Positions 16,133-22,947 of a DNA stretch of 39,371 nucleotides are shown piece after piece. Below the pieces are notes generated by a model. It did not search any database. It was not told the DNA's origin and saw nothing but the letters and a program-made list of their open reading frames with translations. Numbering within the stretch: the stretch's first letter is position 1; the number at the start of each line of letters is the position of its first letter. Source of the stretch: Pseudomonas sp. GM49 (GTDB lineage Bacteria; Pseudomonadota; Gammaproteobacteria; Pseudomonadales; Pseudomonadaceae). The stretch is from the NCBI RefSeq assembly GCF_000282355.1, contig NZ_AKJL01000198.1, positions 1 through 39,371 on the forward strand, read 5' to 3'. The translations under genes were made by a program, and so were the position numbers.

Positions 16133-17329
16133 ATGCTCAAGACCCTCGCGGTGGCCAATTACCGCTCGATCAACAAACTGGTGATCCCGCTGGGCCAGCT
16201 GAATCTGATCACCGGCCCCAATGGCAGCGGCAAATCCAACCTTTACCGTGCGCTGCGGCTGCTGGCGGAAACCGCTCAGGGCGGCGTGGTCAATGCCCTG
16301 GCCCGTGAAGGCGGGCTGGATTCGACCTTCTGGGCCGGCCCGGAAACCATCACCCGGCGCATGCGCAACGGCGAAGTGCCCATCGAAGCCACGGTGCGCC
16401 AGGGTGTCAAACGCCTGCGGCTGGGTTTTGCCGGTGATGATTTTGGCTACTCGATCAGCCTGGGCCTGCCCGATTCCAATGGCCATTTCATGCTGCCCGG
16501 GCACCGTTTGCCCATACCGTCACGTTTCAGCCTCGACCCGCAGATCAAGCGCGAATGCCTATGGGCTGGAGCGTTCTATCGTCCGGCCAGTCTACTGGTC
16601 GATCGTGACGGCCCAATGATTCGCGCCCGTGCCAATCGCAGCTGGGATGTACTGGCCCAACACACGCCGACTTTCGACAGCCTGTTCGATCAGGTCGGCA
16701 GCCTGCGCGGTTCGCCGGAAGTGCTGGAGATGCGCGAGTTCATCCGTCGCTGGCGCTTTTATGATCACTTTCGCAGCGACGCCAACGCCCCGTCGCGTCA
16801 ACCACAACTGGGCACCCGCACGCCGGTGCTGCATCACGACGGACGCGACCTGGCGGCGGCCTTGCAGACGATCATCGAAATCGGCGATCCCGAGGCGTTG
16901 CAGGCCGCGATCAGCGACGCGTTTCCCGGCGCGCGACTGCACATCGAACCGCTGCCGGGTGGACGCTTCGCCATCGAGTTCTTTCAGGAGGGGTTGTTGC
17001 GGCCGTTGTCGGCCGCCGAGTTGTCGGACGGAACATTGCGCTACTTGCTGCTGGTTGCAGCGCTGCTGACGCCGCGGCCGCCAACCCTGATGGTGTTGAA
17101 CGAACCGGAAACCAGTCTGCATCCGGATCTGCTGCCGGCGCTGGCGCGTTTGATTATCCGTGCATCAGAACAGTGTCAGGTGTGGGTGGTGTCCCATGCC
17201 CGGCGCTTGATTTCGGCATTGCAGCAGGATCCGCAATGCAACTGCATCGTGCTGGAAAAAAATCTCGGCCAGACCGGGATCGTGGGCCAGCGCATGCTGG
17301 ATGAGCCGGCATGGTATTGGCCGGATTGA
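16133..17329 (+). CDS. Solitary AAA-type ATPase (RecF/SMC-like head)
   Basis: This is a 398-residue cytoplasmic ABC/SMC-class ATPase without a coiled coil. Walker A is GPNGSGKSN (28-36). The signature-like LSAAELSDGT is at about 292-301, and Walker B LMVLNEPETSLHP is at about 319-331, with the extended SLHP typical of the AAA_15/AAA_21 family; VWVVSHARRLI follows as the switch region. It lacks the TOPRIM nuclease of OLD proteins, and no toxin, nuclease or methylase gene lies beside it. It is likely a DNA- or repair-related ATPase of the group often annotated AAA family ATPase; a substrate cannot be named. It is divergent from the efflux operon. Confidence 0.82.
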   Translation: MLKTLAVANYRSINKLVIPLGQLNLITGPNGSGKSNLYRALRLLAETAQGGVVNALAREGGLDSTFWAGPETITRRMRNGEVPIEATVRQGVKRLRLGFAGDDFGYSISLGLPDSNGHFMLPGHRLPIPSRFSLDPQIKRECLWAGAFYRPASLLVDRDGPMIRARANRSWDVLAQHTPTFDSLFDQVGSLRGSPEVLEMREFIRRWRFYDHFRSDANAPSRQPQLGTRTPVLHHDGRDLAAALQTIIEIGDPEALQAAISDAFPGARLHIEPLPGGRFAIEFFQEGLLRPLSAAELSDGTLRYLLLVAALLTPRPPTLMVLNEPETSLHPDLLPALARLIIRASEQCQVWVVSHARRLISALQQDPQCNCIVLEKNLGQTGIVGQRMLDEPAWYWPD

Positions 17330-17468
17330 ATGGCAGGTGATTTGCCGGGACGATGGAAGACGTCTATTTTCCCTTGCACCACAGGAAGGATCTTTTTTTC
17401 GAAACACAGCTCCAAGGACGTACCACTTTTGGCCAGACTCCCGGCCAACACCTCACAAGGACGAGAAC
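17330..17468. other. Short gap after the AAA ATPase
   Basis: The stretch contains a C- and T-rich tract (CTTTTTTTCG near 17391) but no complementary stem next to it. No gene or clear terminator was seen before the possible small gene at 17469. Confidence 0.3.
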
Positions 17469-17564
17469 ATGGCAGACGTAAAAACGCCGCAACGGCTGGA
17501 TCCGCAGGACATTCTGAAATTATTGATGGCGTTGCGCAGGGCGTTGAAGGCCGGGCCGGCCTGA
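17469..17564 (+). CDS. Possible 31-residue small protein
   Basis: A short frame encodes 31 residues with a basic amphipathic helix (ILKLLMALRRALKA). An AAGGA (17457-17461) sits at proper distance before the ATG, and the codons look like normal Pseudomonas usage. The frame continues upstream without a convincing start. There is no homology I recognise. It may be a genuine small protein co-transcribed with the ATPase, or a chance frame. Confidence 0.4.
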   Translation: MADVKTPQRLDPQDILKLLMALRRALKAGPA

Positions 17565-17590
17565 GCAACTCCAGGGTCAACAGGCTCTTT

Positions 17591-17710
17591 GTGGCGAGGG
17601 GGCTTGCCCCCGTTGGGCTGCGAAGCGGCCCCTAATAACCTCCCAAATTCTCAATGACGCACCTTGGGACGAATGCTGCGCATTCGAACGGGGGCAAGCC
17701 CCCTCGCCAC
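17591..17710. repeat. Inverted pair of a second palindromic repeat family
   Basis: GTGGCGAGGGGGCTTGCCCC (from 17591) and its complement ending at 17710 form an inverted pair about 100 bases apart, with GGGCTGCGAAGCGGCCCC attached to the first unit. A further CTCGCCACAG remnant lies at 17720. This is a different sequence class from the GTGGGAGCGAGC units elsewhere in the window. Confidence 0.8.
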
Positions 17711-17744
17711 AAAAGCTCCCTCGCCACAGGTAAATCGAACGCTC

Positions 17745-17780
17745 AAAAAAACGCCGACGCTAAATCAGCCGTCGGCGTTT
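17745..17780 (-). terminator. Rho-independent terminator of metQ
   Basis: On the minus strand AACGCCGACG, a 10-base loop and CGTCGGCGTT form a perfect 10-bp stem followed by a T-run (TTTTTT). It sits about 30 bases after the metQ stop. Confidence 0.88.
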
Positions 17781-17808
17781 GAAACCTTGAAGGGGTTTAC
17801 TCCACGAA

Positions 17809-18591
17809 TCAGAACGCTGGCAATACCGCGCCGCTGTACTTCTTCTCGATGAACGCTTTCACTTCAGGGCTGGTCAGGGCTTTGGCCAGTTTCTGGATGG
17901 CAACGCTGTCCTTGTTGTCCGGACGAGCCACCAGGAAGTTCACGTAAGGCGAATCGGCACCTTCGATCACCAAGGCATCTTTAGCCGGGTTCAGACCCGC
18001 TTCCAGCGCGTAGTTGGTGTTGATCATGTCCAGGTCGACCTGATCCAGCACACGCGGCAACATCGCCGACTCAAGCTCCTTGAACTTGAAGTTGTGCGGG
18101 TTCTTGGCGATGTCTTTCGGCGTGGCCAAGGCATTTTTCGGGTCTTTCAACTCGATCAGGCCAGCCTTCTGCAGCAGGATCAGGGCACGACCGCTGTTGC
18201 TGCCTTCGTTCGGGATGGCAATGGTCGCGCCGTCTTTCAACTCAGCCAGGGTTTTGACTTTCTTCGAGTAGCCGCCGAACGGTTCGACGTGCACGCCGAT
18301 CACGGTTTCCAGGTGAGTGCCTTTACCTTCGTTGAAGCTTTTCAGGTACGGCAGGGTCTGGAAGTAGTTGGCGTCCAGACGCTTCTGGTCGACCTGAACG
18401 TTCGGCTGAACGTAGTCGGTGAATACTTTGATTTCCAGGTCCACGCCTTCTTTGGCGAGGGTTGGCTTGATCAGCTCAAGAATCTCGGCGTGTGGAACCG
18501 GGGTTGCGGCAACCACCAGTTTTTCGCCAGCCTGGGCCAGGCCCGCGGTCAGGGCAGCCGCCAATGCGGTGAACAACAGAACCTTTTTCAT
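17809..18591 (-). CDS. metQ: D-methionine-binding protein MetQ
   Basis: This is a 260-residue periplasmic binding protein with a clean signal peptide (MKKVLLFTALAAALTAGLAQAG, cleavage after AQA). It has the canonical NlpA/MetQ features: VAATPVPHAEILE at the mature start, DANYFQTLPYLKSFN, and AIPNEGSNSGRALILLQKAG around the ligand, then MINTNYALEAGLNP. It binds methionine for the MetNI transporter. No metN or metI gene adjoins it, so it is a stand-alone copy. A strong terminator follows. Upstream at 18687-18720 there is a CGGGA/TCCCG hairpin and an AATAAACGTTATT near-palindrome (minus strand) that may be an operator. Confidence 0.88.
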   Translation of the reverse strand: MKKVLLFTALAAALTAGLAQAGEKLVVAATPVPHAEILELIKPTLAKEGVDLEIKVFTDYVQPNVQVDQKRLDANYFQTLPYLKSFNEGKGTHLETVIGVHVEPFGGYSKKVKTLAELKDGATIAIPNEGSNSGRALILLQKAGLIELKDPKNALATPKDIAKNPHNFKFKELESAMLPRVLDQVDLDMINTNYALEAGLNPAKDALVIEGADSPYVNFLVARPDNKDSVAIQKLAKALTSPEVKAFIEKKYSGAVLPAF

Positions 18592-18686
18592 GCAGTGTCC
18601 TTATCGAAAATCACAGTCGCTTGTGGCGACGGCTTGAAGATGAGAGTGCCAGTGAAGTGCTATCGCTGGCGTGAAGCGGACAATAC

Positions 18687-18720
18687 CGGGATTTTTTATT
18701 CCCGAACAATAACGTTTATT
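18687..18720 (-). promoter_or_regulatory. Palindromes in the metQ upstream region
   Basis: On the plus strand CGGGATTTTTTATTCCCG (18687-18704) is a hairpin with a T-rich loop. The adjacent AATAACGTTTATT (18708-18720) is a near-perfect palindrome, AT-rich and placed about 120 bases before the metQ start. It is a plausible operator or promoter site, with no known regulator assigned. Confidence 0.3.
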
Positions 18721-18750
18721 CAGCTTCATATTCCATTTTGTTCATACAGC

Positions 18751-18863
18751 TGTAGGAGCGAGTTTGCTCCGGGCGGCGTTCCGACGATGGTCGAGAACGA
18801 AAACGCGCAAACCTGATACCCAACGACGTTTGTGGATTTCTCGCGAGCAAGCTCGCTCCTACA
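18751..18863. repeat. REP doublet whose end forms a stop codon
   Basis: One unit (18751-18790) is the extended type TGTAGGAGCGAGTTTGCTCC plus GGGCGGCGTTCCGACGATGG. The inverted partner is 18841-18863. The outer end of the second unit (TGTAGGAG read on the minus strand) supplies the TAG stop of the sigma-54 activator gene. The spacer resembles that of the doublet at 9055. Confidence 0.85.
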
Positions 18864-19782
18864 GGAATCCGGCGTTTGCGAGCAGTTGTTTCAAGGCGTC
18901 TTTTTCGGCATCGGAACCGTTGCAAAAAATCTGCTTGAGCTGCCGTTCGATCTTTCCCAGACCTTCATCAGGCAAATTCAAATGCTCTGGCAAAATTTCG
19001 TCACCGGTGCTCACCAACAGCGCAAAGTGAATGATGTTTTCCAGCTCCCGGGTATTGCCCGGCCAACTGTGGCGTTCCAGCACAAGTTGCGCCGCTTCGC
19101 TGATCAATGGCACCGGCAGGCCGAGCCGTTGGCTGTAGATGCCGAGAAAGTATTCGGCCAGCGACAGGATGTCGCCCGTGCGCTCGCGCAGCGCCGGCAG
19201 TTCGAGCTGGCCTTCGCTGAGGTAGTAATAGAGCCGCTCATGGAATTTTCCGGCGGCGACGGCCTGGGCCAGATCGATGCTGGTGGCCGCCACCAGCCGC
19301 ACATCCACCGGGCTCGGCTGCTGAGCGCCGACGCGGGTGACTTCGTGGTTCTCCAGGGCGGCGAGCAGCTTGATCTGGATCGGCAGCGGCAGGTCGCCGA
19401 TTTCGTCCAGGTACAGCGTGCCGCCATTGGCCGAGCCGAACCAGCCTGCACGACTGCTCGCCGAACCGCTGTAGCTGCCCGCTGCATAGCCGAACAGCTC
19501 GGCGTCGGCGTAGGTCGGGCTGATCGCGCCGCAATTGACCGATACGAACAACCCGCCGCGATCACTGGCGCGATGGATATGCCGCGCCAGCAATTCCTTG
19601 CCGGTCCCGGTTTCGCCACGGATCAGCACCGAGACTGAACGCGTGGCCAGTTGCTCCAGGTCCTCGCGCAACTTCCGCGAACGCGGATCGACAAACACCA
19701 ACGCCTTGGCGCGGATGCTCAGGGGACTTTTTTCGGCATCGGGAAAGGTCAGCAGCGGCTGACCGAAGGTTTCAAAGCTCAT
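18859..19782 (-). CDS. Sigma-54-dependent activator, SfnR-like, lacking the HTH end
   Basis: This is a 307-residue AAA+ activator. It has almost no N-terminal sensor domain, then Walker A GETGTGKE (56-63), ELFGYAAGSYSGS (95-107), Walker B GGTLYLDEIGD (120-130), and LPALRERTGDI and HSWPGNTRELENIIH near the end. The start ATG at 19782 has a GGGAG upstream; the frame runs open to 19896, but that part lies in the preceding gene's end. The sigma-54-contacting GAFTGA loop is replaced by GSYSGS (102-107). The protein ends at DALKQLLANAGFL, where a Fis-type DNA-binding helix-turn-helix should begin, and the stop codon lies inside a REP element. SfnR-type proteins activate sulfone and sulfonate genes, so a sulfur role is inferred. 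It may be truncated and altered in function. Confidence 0.78.
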   Translation of the reverse strand: MSFETFGQPLLTFPDAEKSPLSIRAKALVFVDPRSRKLREDLEQLATRSVSVLIRGETGTGKELLARHIHRASDRGGLFVSVNCGAISPTYADAELFGYAAGSYSGSASSRAGWFGSANGGTLYLDEIGDLPLPIQIKLLAALENHEVTRVGAQQPSPVDVRLVAATSIDLAQAVAAGKFHERLYYYLSEGQLELPALRERTGDILSLAEYFLGIYSQRLGLPVPLISEAAQLVLERHSWPGNTRELENIIHFALLVSTGDEILPEHLNLPDEGLGKIERQLKQIFCNGSDAEKDALKQLLANAGFL

Positions 19783-19837
19783 GGCAGACTCCCGCCCAAA
19801 ACCGCCGGGAGACGGGGGCGTTAAATAAAGAAAGTGT

Positions 19838-20419
19838 TCAAGCGCGGCGCAGGGCGTGGTGTTCCATACGGTTCTGCAGGCGATAGAGATAGGCAAAACC
19901 CTGCTCCCAGCGCTGGTGACCGGACTTCACGTTGATATGCCCCGCCCCCGCCAGAATCCCCGCCTCGGCGCCCCATTGGCGCGCCAGCTCCAGGGCTCGC
20001 GGCGCACTGACGGCGCTGTCGTTGTCGGAGCTGACAACCTGGCTCGGAAAGGGCAGCAGATCCGTCGGAATCGGCGCGAAGTTGCGCAAGGCCGGCGCGC
20101 AGGCCGGGCGCTCGACATCCGCCGGTGCGACCAGCAGGGCACCACGCACTTGACGCAAAAACTGCACGGGTGCGGTCGCTGCCCAATGGGCGACAGTGAT
20201 GCAGCCCAGGCTGTGGGCAATGAGAATCACCGGCGTGCTGTCGGCGGCAATCGCCTCGGCCAGCGCCGCGACCCAGTCTTCACGGCGCGGTGTCAGCCAG
20301 TCGGCCTGCTCCACCCGTGCGCTGTTCGGCAGACTGTTCTGCCAGTGGCTTTGCCAATGATCTTCTGGCGATCCTTGCCAGCCCGGCACAATCAGGTAGC
20401 GAATGGATTCGTTGCGCAT
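19838..20419 (-). CDS. RBBP9/YdeN-family alpha/beta hydrolase
   Basis: This is a 193-residue small serine hydrolase of the RBBP9/YdeN group. The first strand carries YLIVPGWQGSPEDHWQSHW, which is characteristic. The nucleophile motif is AHSLGC (Ser70), the acid is in SSDNDSAVS (Asp132 or Asp134) and the base is in GAGHIN (His161). ATG 20419 is chosen because AGGAG lies 8-9 bases upstream; a GTG at 20428 would touch that site. The sigma-54 activator starts 55 bases after its stop on the same strand, so they probably share a transcript. The physiological substrate is unknown. An AT-rich region with a motif shared with other sulfur promoters lies upstream. Confidence 0.82.
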   Translation of the reverse strand: MRNESIRYLIVPGWQGSPEDHWQSHWQNSLPNSARVEQADWLTPRREDWVAALAEAIAADSTPVILIAHSLGCITVAHWAATAPVQFLRQVRGALLVAPADVERPACAPALRNFAPIPTDLLPFPSQVVSSDNDSAVSAPRALELARQWGAEAGILAGAGHINVKSGHQRWEQGFAYLYRLQNRMEHHALRRA

Positions 20420-20470
20420 GGGGAACACTCCTGCTGCGTGTCTGTTCCCGGACGAGTATAGGGAGGAGAG

Positions 20471-20491
20471 ATATATTCGTTAAGGAATAAG
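20471..20491 (-). promoter_or_regulatory. Candidate sulfur-starvation operator
   Basis: On the minus strand the site reads CTTATTCCTTAACGAATATA. It closely matches the site at 26452-26472 (CTTATTCCGTCAACGAAGCA) and partly the one at 22809-22836. It sits about 55 bases before the hydrolase start, in an otherwise AT-rich promoter region. A CysB-type or other LysR-type regulator is a guess. Confidence 0.4.
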
Positions 20492-20535
20492 AAGCTATTT
20501 ATTAAGATCTATATCGAATATTAAACATGTAACCT

Positions 20536-20623
20536 GTGGGAGCGAGCTTGCTCGCGATAGGGCCCGGACATTCAACATCGATGTCGATTGATCCACCGCC
20601 ATCGCGAGCAAGCTCGCTCTCAC
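20536..20623. repeat. REP doublet (REPIN)
   Basis: Inverted REP units 20536-20558 and 20601-20623 lie between the hydrolase promoter and the exbD terminator. Confidence 0.9.
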
Positions 20624-20653
20624 AGGGAACAGTGTGTTCGCGAAAGTTGAAGC

Positions 20654-20689
20654 AAAAAAAGGGCCGCACCCTGCCAAGGAGACGGCCCC
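20654..20689 (-). terminator. Rho-independent terminator after exbD
   Basis: On the minus strand GGGGCCGT ... GCGGCCC, with a loop of about 16 bases, is followed by seven Ts. It lies just downstream of the exbD stop and would end the tonB-exbB-exbD transcript. Confidence 0.85.
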
Positions 20690-20706
20690 GGAAAATCGAA
20701 AATCGG

Positions 20707-21108
20707 TTAACGCGCAGTAATCACCGACAGCCTGGTAATCCCTGCCCGCTCAATCGACGCCATGGCCCGGGCCACCTCGCCGTAATTCACCCCATCGTCC
20801 GCCTGCAACTGCACGCGCACCTCGGGGTCTTTGGCCTTCGCCGACCTGAGGTTGAACTCCAGCAAGTCCGGCTGTATCTCGTCCTTGTTGATAAACAGTT
20901 TGCCGGCACCGTCGATGCTCACCACCAACGGGTCTTTCTGCTCCACCGGCGCCACCGCTTCGGTCTTGGGCAGGTTGATCGGAATGGCGTTGGTCAGCAG
21001 TGGCGCGGTGACGATGAACACCACCAGCAACACCAGCATCACATCCACCAGCGGCGTCACATTGATCTCGCTGAGCACCTCATCGGTGTCTTGCGTGGAG
21101 AAGGCCAT
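20707..21108 (-). CDS. exbD: ExbD, TonB energising subunit
   Basis: This is a 133-residue inner-membrane protein with a single N-terminal helix (LVDVMLVLLVVFIVTAPLL). The conserved proton-carrying Asp is in PLVDVMLVLL, and a periplasmic domain of about 90 residues follows. With ExbB it forms the proton-driven motor for TonB. It starts two bases after the exbB stop, with GGAGG lying in the end of exbB, so the genes are coupled. It is the last gene of the cluster before a strong terminator. The position next to sftP and atsK implies dedication to sulfate-ester uptake (inference). Confidence 0.9.
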   Translation of the reverse strand: MAFSTQDTDEVLSEINVTPLVDVMLVLLVVFIVTAPLLTNAIPINLPKTEAVAPVEQKDPLVVSIDGAGKLFINKDEIQPDLLEFNLRSAKAKDPEVRVQLQADDGVNYGEVARAMASIERAGITRLSVITAR

Positions 21109-21109
21109 A

Positions 21110-21835
21110 TCAGGACGCCTCCTTCACTTTCTGTGCGCTGCCCTGGGCCGCCAGTTTGTGTGCCGTCGGGTGAATCAGCACGCGGAACGAACTCTTCTGC
21201 GCCAGGCTGTAGAAGTCGTGGGCGAAGTCATCCAGGTCCGCCGCCGTCAGTTTCAAACGACGCAAAAAATAGTTGTAAACCAGCACCGCCGGTACCGCGA
21301 CGGCGATCCCTACGCCGGTGGCAACCAGCGCCGCGCCAATCGGCCCGGCCACTGTTTCCAGGCTTGCCGAGCCCGCCGCGCTGATGCCCTTCAACGCTTC
21401 CATGATTCCCCACACCGTGCCGAACAAACCAATGAACGGTGAGGTGCTGCCAATGCTAGCGAGCACTGCCAACCCGGTTTCCAGCGACCGGCGCTCGCGC
21501 ACGATCTGCTGACGCAAGGCACGCTCCAGACGATCCTGATGATTGATCGCCTGGCTCAAATCCGCCGTCTGCGGCGCCTCGCCGACCTGGATCGCGGCAT
21601 AACCTGCCTGTGCAACCCGGGCTGCCGCTCCGGGCCGGGTTTCGCTCAGTTCCGCCGCCGAATCGAGACTCGAAGCGGCCCAGAACTGTTGATGAAACTT
21701 TCGATCCTGTGCCTTGAGGCGACCGAACTGCACGCCCTTGAGCAATGCCAAACCCCAGGTCGCGACGGAAAAAACCACCAGCAGCCAGATCACCGCGCTT
21801 TCGATGGATTCAAGTGGAGATGCCAGTAACGTCAT
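21110..21835 (-). CDS. exbB: ExbB, TonB energising subunit
   Basis: This is a 241-residue MotA/TolQ/ExbB-family inner-membrane protein with three helices: near the N terminus (VIWLLVVFSVATWGLALL), in the middle (GLAVLASIGSTSPFIGLFGTVWGIM) and toward the end (VATGVGIAVAVPAVLVYNYF). The motif SIGSTSPFIGLFGTVWGIMEA is diagnostic. It forms the pentameric stator around ExbD. GAGGAA precedes the ATG. It lies 44 bases after tonB and directly before exbD. Confidence 0.9.
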   Translation of the reverse strand: MTLLASPLESIESAVIWLLVVFSVATWGLALLKGVQFGRLKAQDRKFHQQFWAASSLDSAAELSETRPGAAARVAQAGYAAIQVGEAPQTADLSQAINHQDRLERALRQQIVRERRSLETGLAVLASIGSTSPFIGLFGTVWGIMEALKGISAAGSASLETVAGPIGAALVATGVGIAVAVPAVLVYNYFLRRLKLTAADLDDFAHDFYSLAQKSSFRVLIHPTAHKLAAQGSAQKVKEAS

Positions 21836-21879
21836 GGTGTATTCCTCGTGTAAACGTTTCGCGCGAAATTGGTTTCGGT

Positions 21880-22689
21880 TTAATGAATCTTGAAATCGAT
21901 CGGCACGCTGACCCAGCCGTCCCGGGCCACATCACCTTGCCTGGCCGGCACGAAACTCCAGCGCTTCACCGCGTTCAGCGCAGCTTCGTCCAGTGCATCG
22001 CGACCGCTGCTTTTCTGGATCTGGATCTCGCCGGGCTTGCCGCTGGCCAGCACATGCACGCGCAACAACACCGTGCCTTCCCAGCCGCGACGCTGGGCCA
22101 GCGAGGGGTACTCCGGCGCCGGGTTTTTCAAGTAGCCCGCGTTCGCTGAAGCGGGTGTCACGGGAGCTGGGGCCGGGGGAGCAGGTGGCGCAGGGGCCGC
22201 TACGGGCGCTGCCGGTTTCGGCGGCGCGGGTGGTTGCTCAACCGCCTTGGGTGCCGGTTTCGGTATCGGTTTGGCAACCGGTTTGGGCTTGGGAACCGGC
22301 TTTGGTGGCGGCGGCTTCACGGCCAGTTCGTCTTCCACGGGCGGTGGCGGCTCGACCACTGGCTGGACAGGTTGCGGTGGCGGCGGCTCGACCACCGCAG
22401 GTGCCGGACGCGAGAACTCAATGGTCATCGGCGGAGTCTGCGGCGGCACGATGGGCAGCACCGGGGTCGATTGTTGATTGACCCAATAAATCACCGCGCC
22501 ATGCACCAGCAACGCCAGCACACCGAGCAGGATCGTCTCCCGTCGACTCAAGATGCCTTTGGGCGCGCGCTGCAAACGCAACTGGCCCAAGGGCACCCGG
22601 TGCGGTCGGCCGAGGTCGACCAACTCACCACCGGGTGCCTGGCGCCACAGCACTTCATGTGCACTGACGGCGGTCTGGACATTGCCCAT
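21880..22689 (-). CDS. tonB: TonB protein
   Basis: This is a 269-residue TonB with a cytoplasmic N-terminal segment of about 50 residues, longer than in the E. coli protein, then one membrane anchor (TILLGVLALLVHGAVIYWV). A long proline-rich spacer with Pro-Lys and Glu-Pro repeats follows (about 85-190), and then the C-terminal receptor-contacting domain (YPSLAQRRGWEGTVLLRVHV, later AVKRWSFVPARQGD). It passes motor energy to outer-membrane receptors. GGGAG precedes the ATG. Together with exbB and exbD downstream it makes a complete private energy module behind the SftP receptor. Confidence 0.9.
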   Translation of the reverse strand: MGNVQTAVSAHEVLWRQAPGGELVDLGRPHRVPLGQLRLQRAPKGILSRRETILLGVLALLVHGAVIYWVNQQSTPVLPIVPPQTPPMTIEFSRPAPAVVEPPPPQPVQPVVEPPPPVEDELAVKPPPPKPVPKPKPVAKPIPKPAPKAVEQPPAPPKPAAPVAAPAPPAPPAPAPVTPASANAGYLKNPAPEYPSLAQRRGWEGTVLLRVHVLASGKPGEIQIQKSSGRDALDEAALNAVKRWSFVPARQGDVARDGWVSVPIDFKIH

Positions 22690-22808
22690 TGTTCAACTCC
22701 CTGCGGTCTCTTTGCGGATTACCGGAACGTCGTACTGAACATCCCCCGACGACGTCCTGATGGAGCAATCATTGGCCTGAACGCTTAGCGCTTAAAGTAA
22801 TGTTTAAA

Positions 22809-22836
22809 CTTATATTTAGACCTTAAACGAATATGT
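22809..22836. promoter_or_regulatory. AT-rich motif between sftP and tonB
   Basis: On the plus strand the segment TAGACCTTAAACGAATAT (22817-22834) matches TATTCCTTAACGAATAT of the hydrolase site except for one inserted A and two changes. It lies 120-150 bases upstream of tonB, in the only AT-rich stretch of this 258-base gap, so tonB-exbB-exbD may have their own promoter here. Confidence 0.35.
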
Positions 22837-22947
22837 AAACCATCAACCCACCGCCAGAGCCCGCCATTCAAGGGCTCGGGCGTAGTGGAAAAAAACCGAT
22901 GCTTTGCCCGCATTGAAAATATTCATTCGAGGCATGATTTTTCGCCG

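Noticed and set aside
16133..17329. AAA ATPase as part of a Gabija or OLD defence system
   Set aside because: It lacks a TOPRIM nuclease domain, and no helicase or nuclease gene is adjacent.
18592..18750. Remnant of the missing helix-turn-helix of the sigma-54 activator beyond the REP
   Set aside because: Translating the minus strand past the REP gave nothing resembling a Fis-type helix; the stretch looks like the metQ promoter region.
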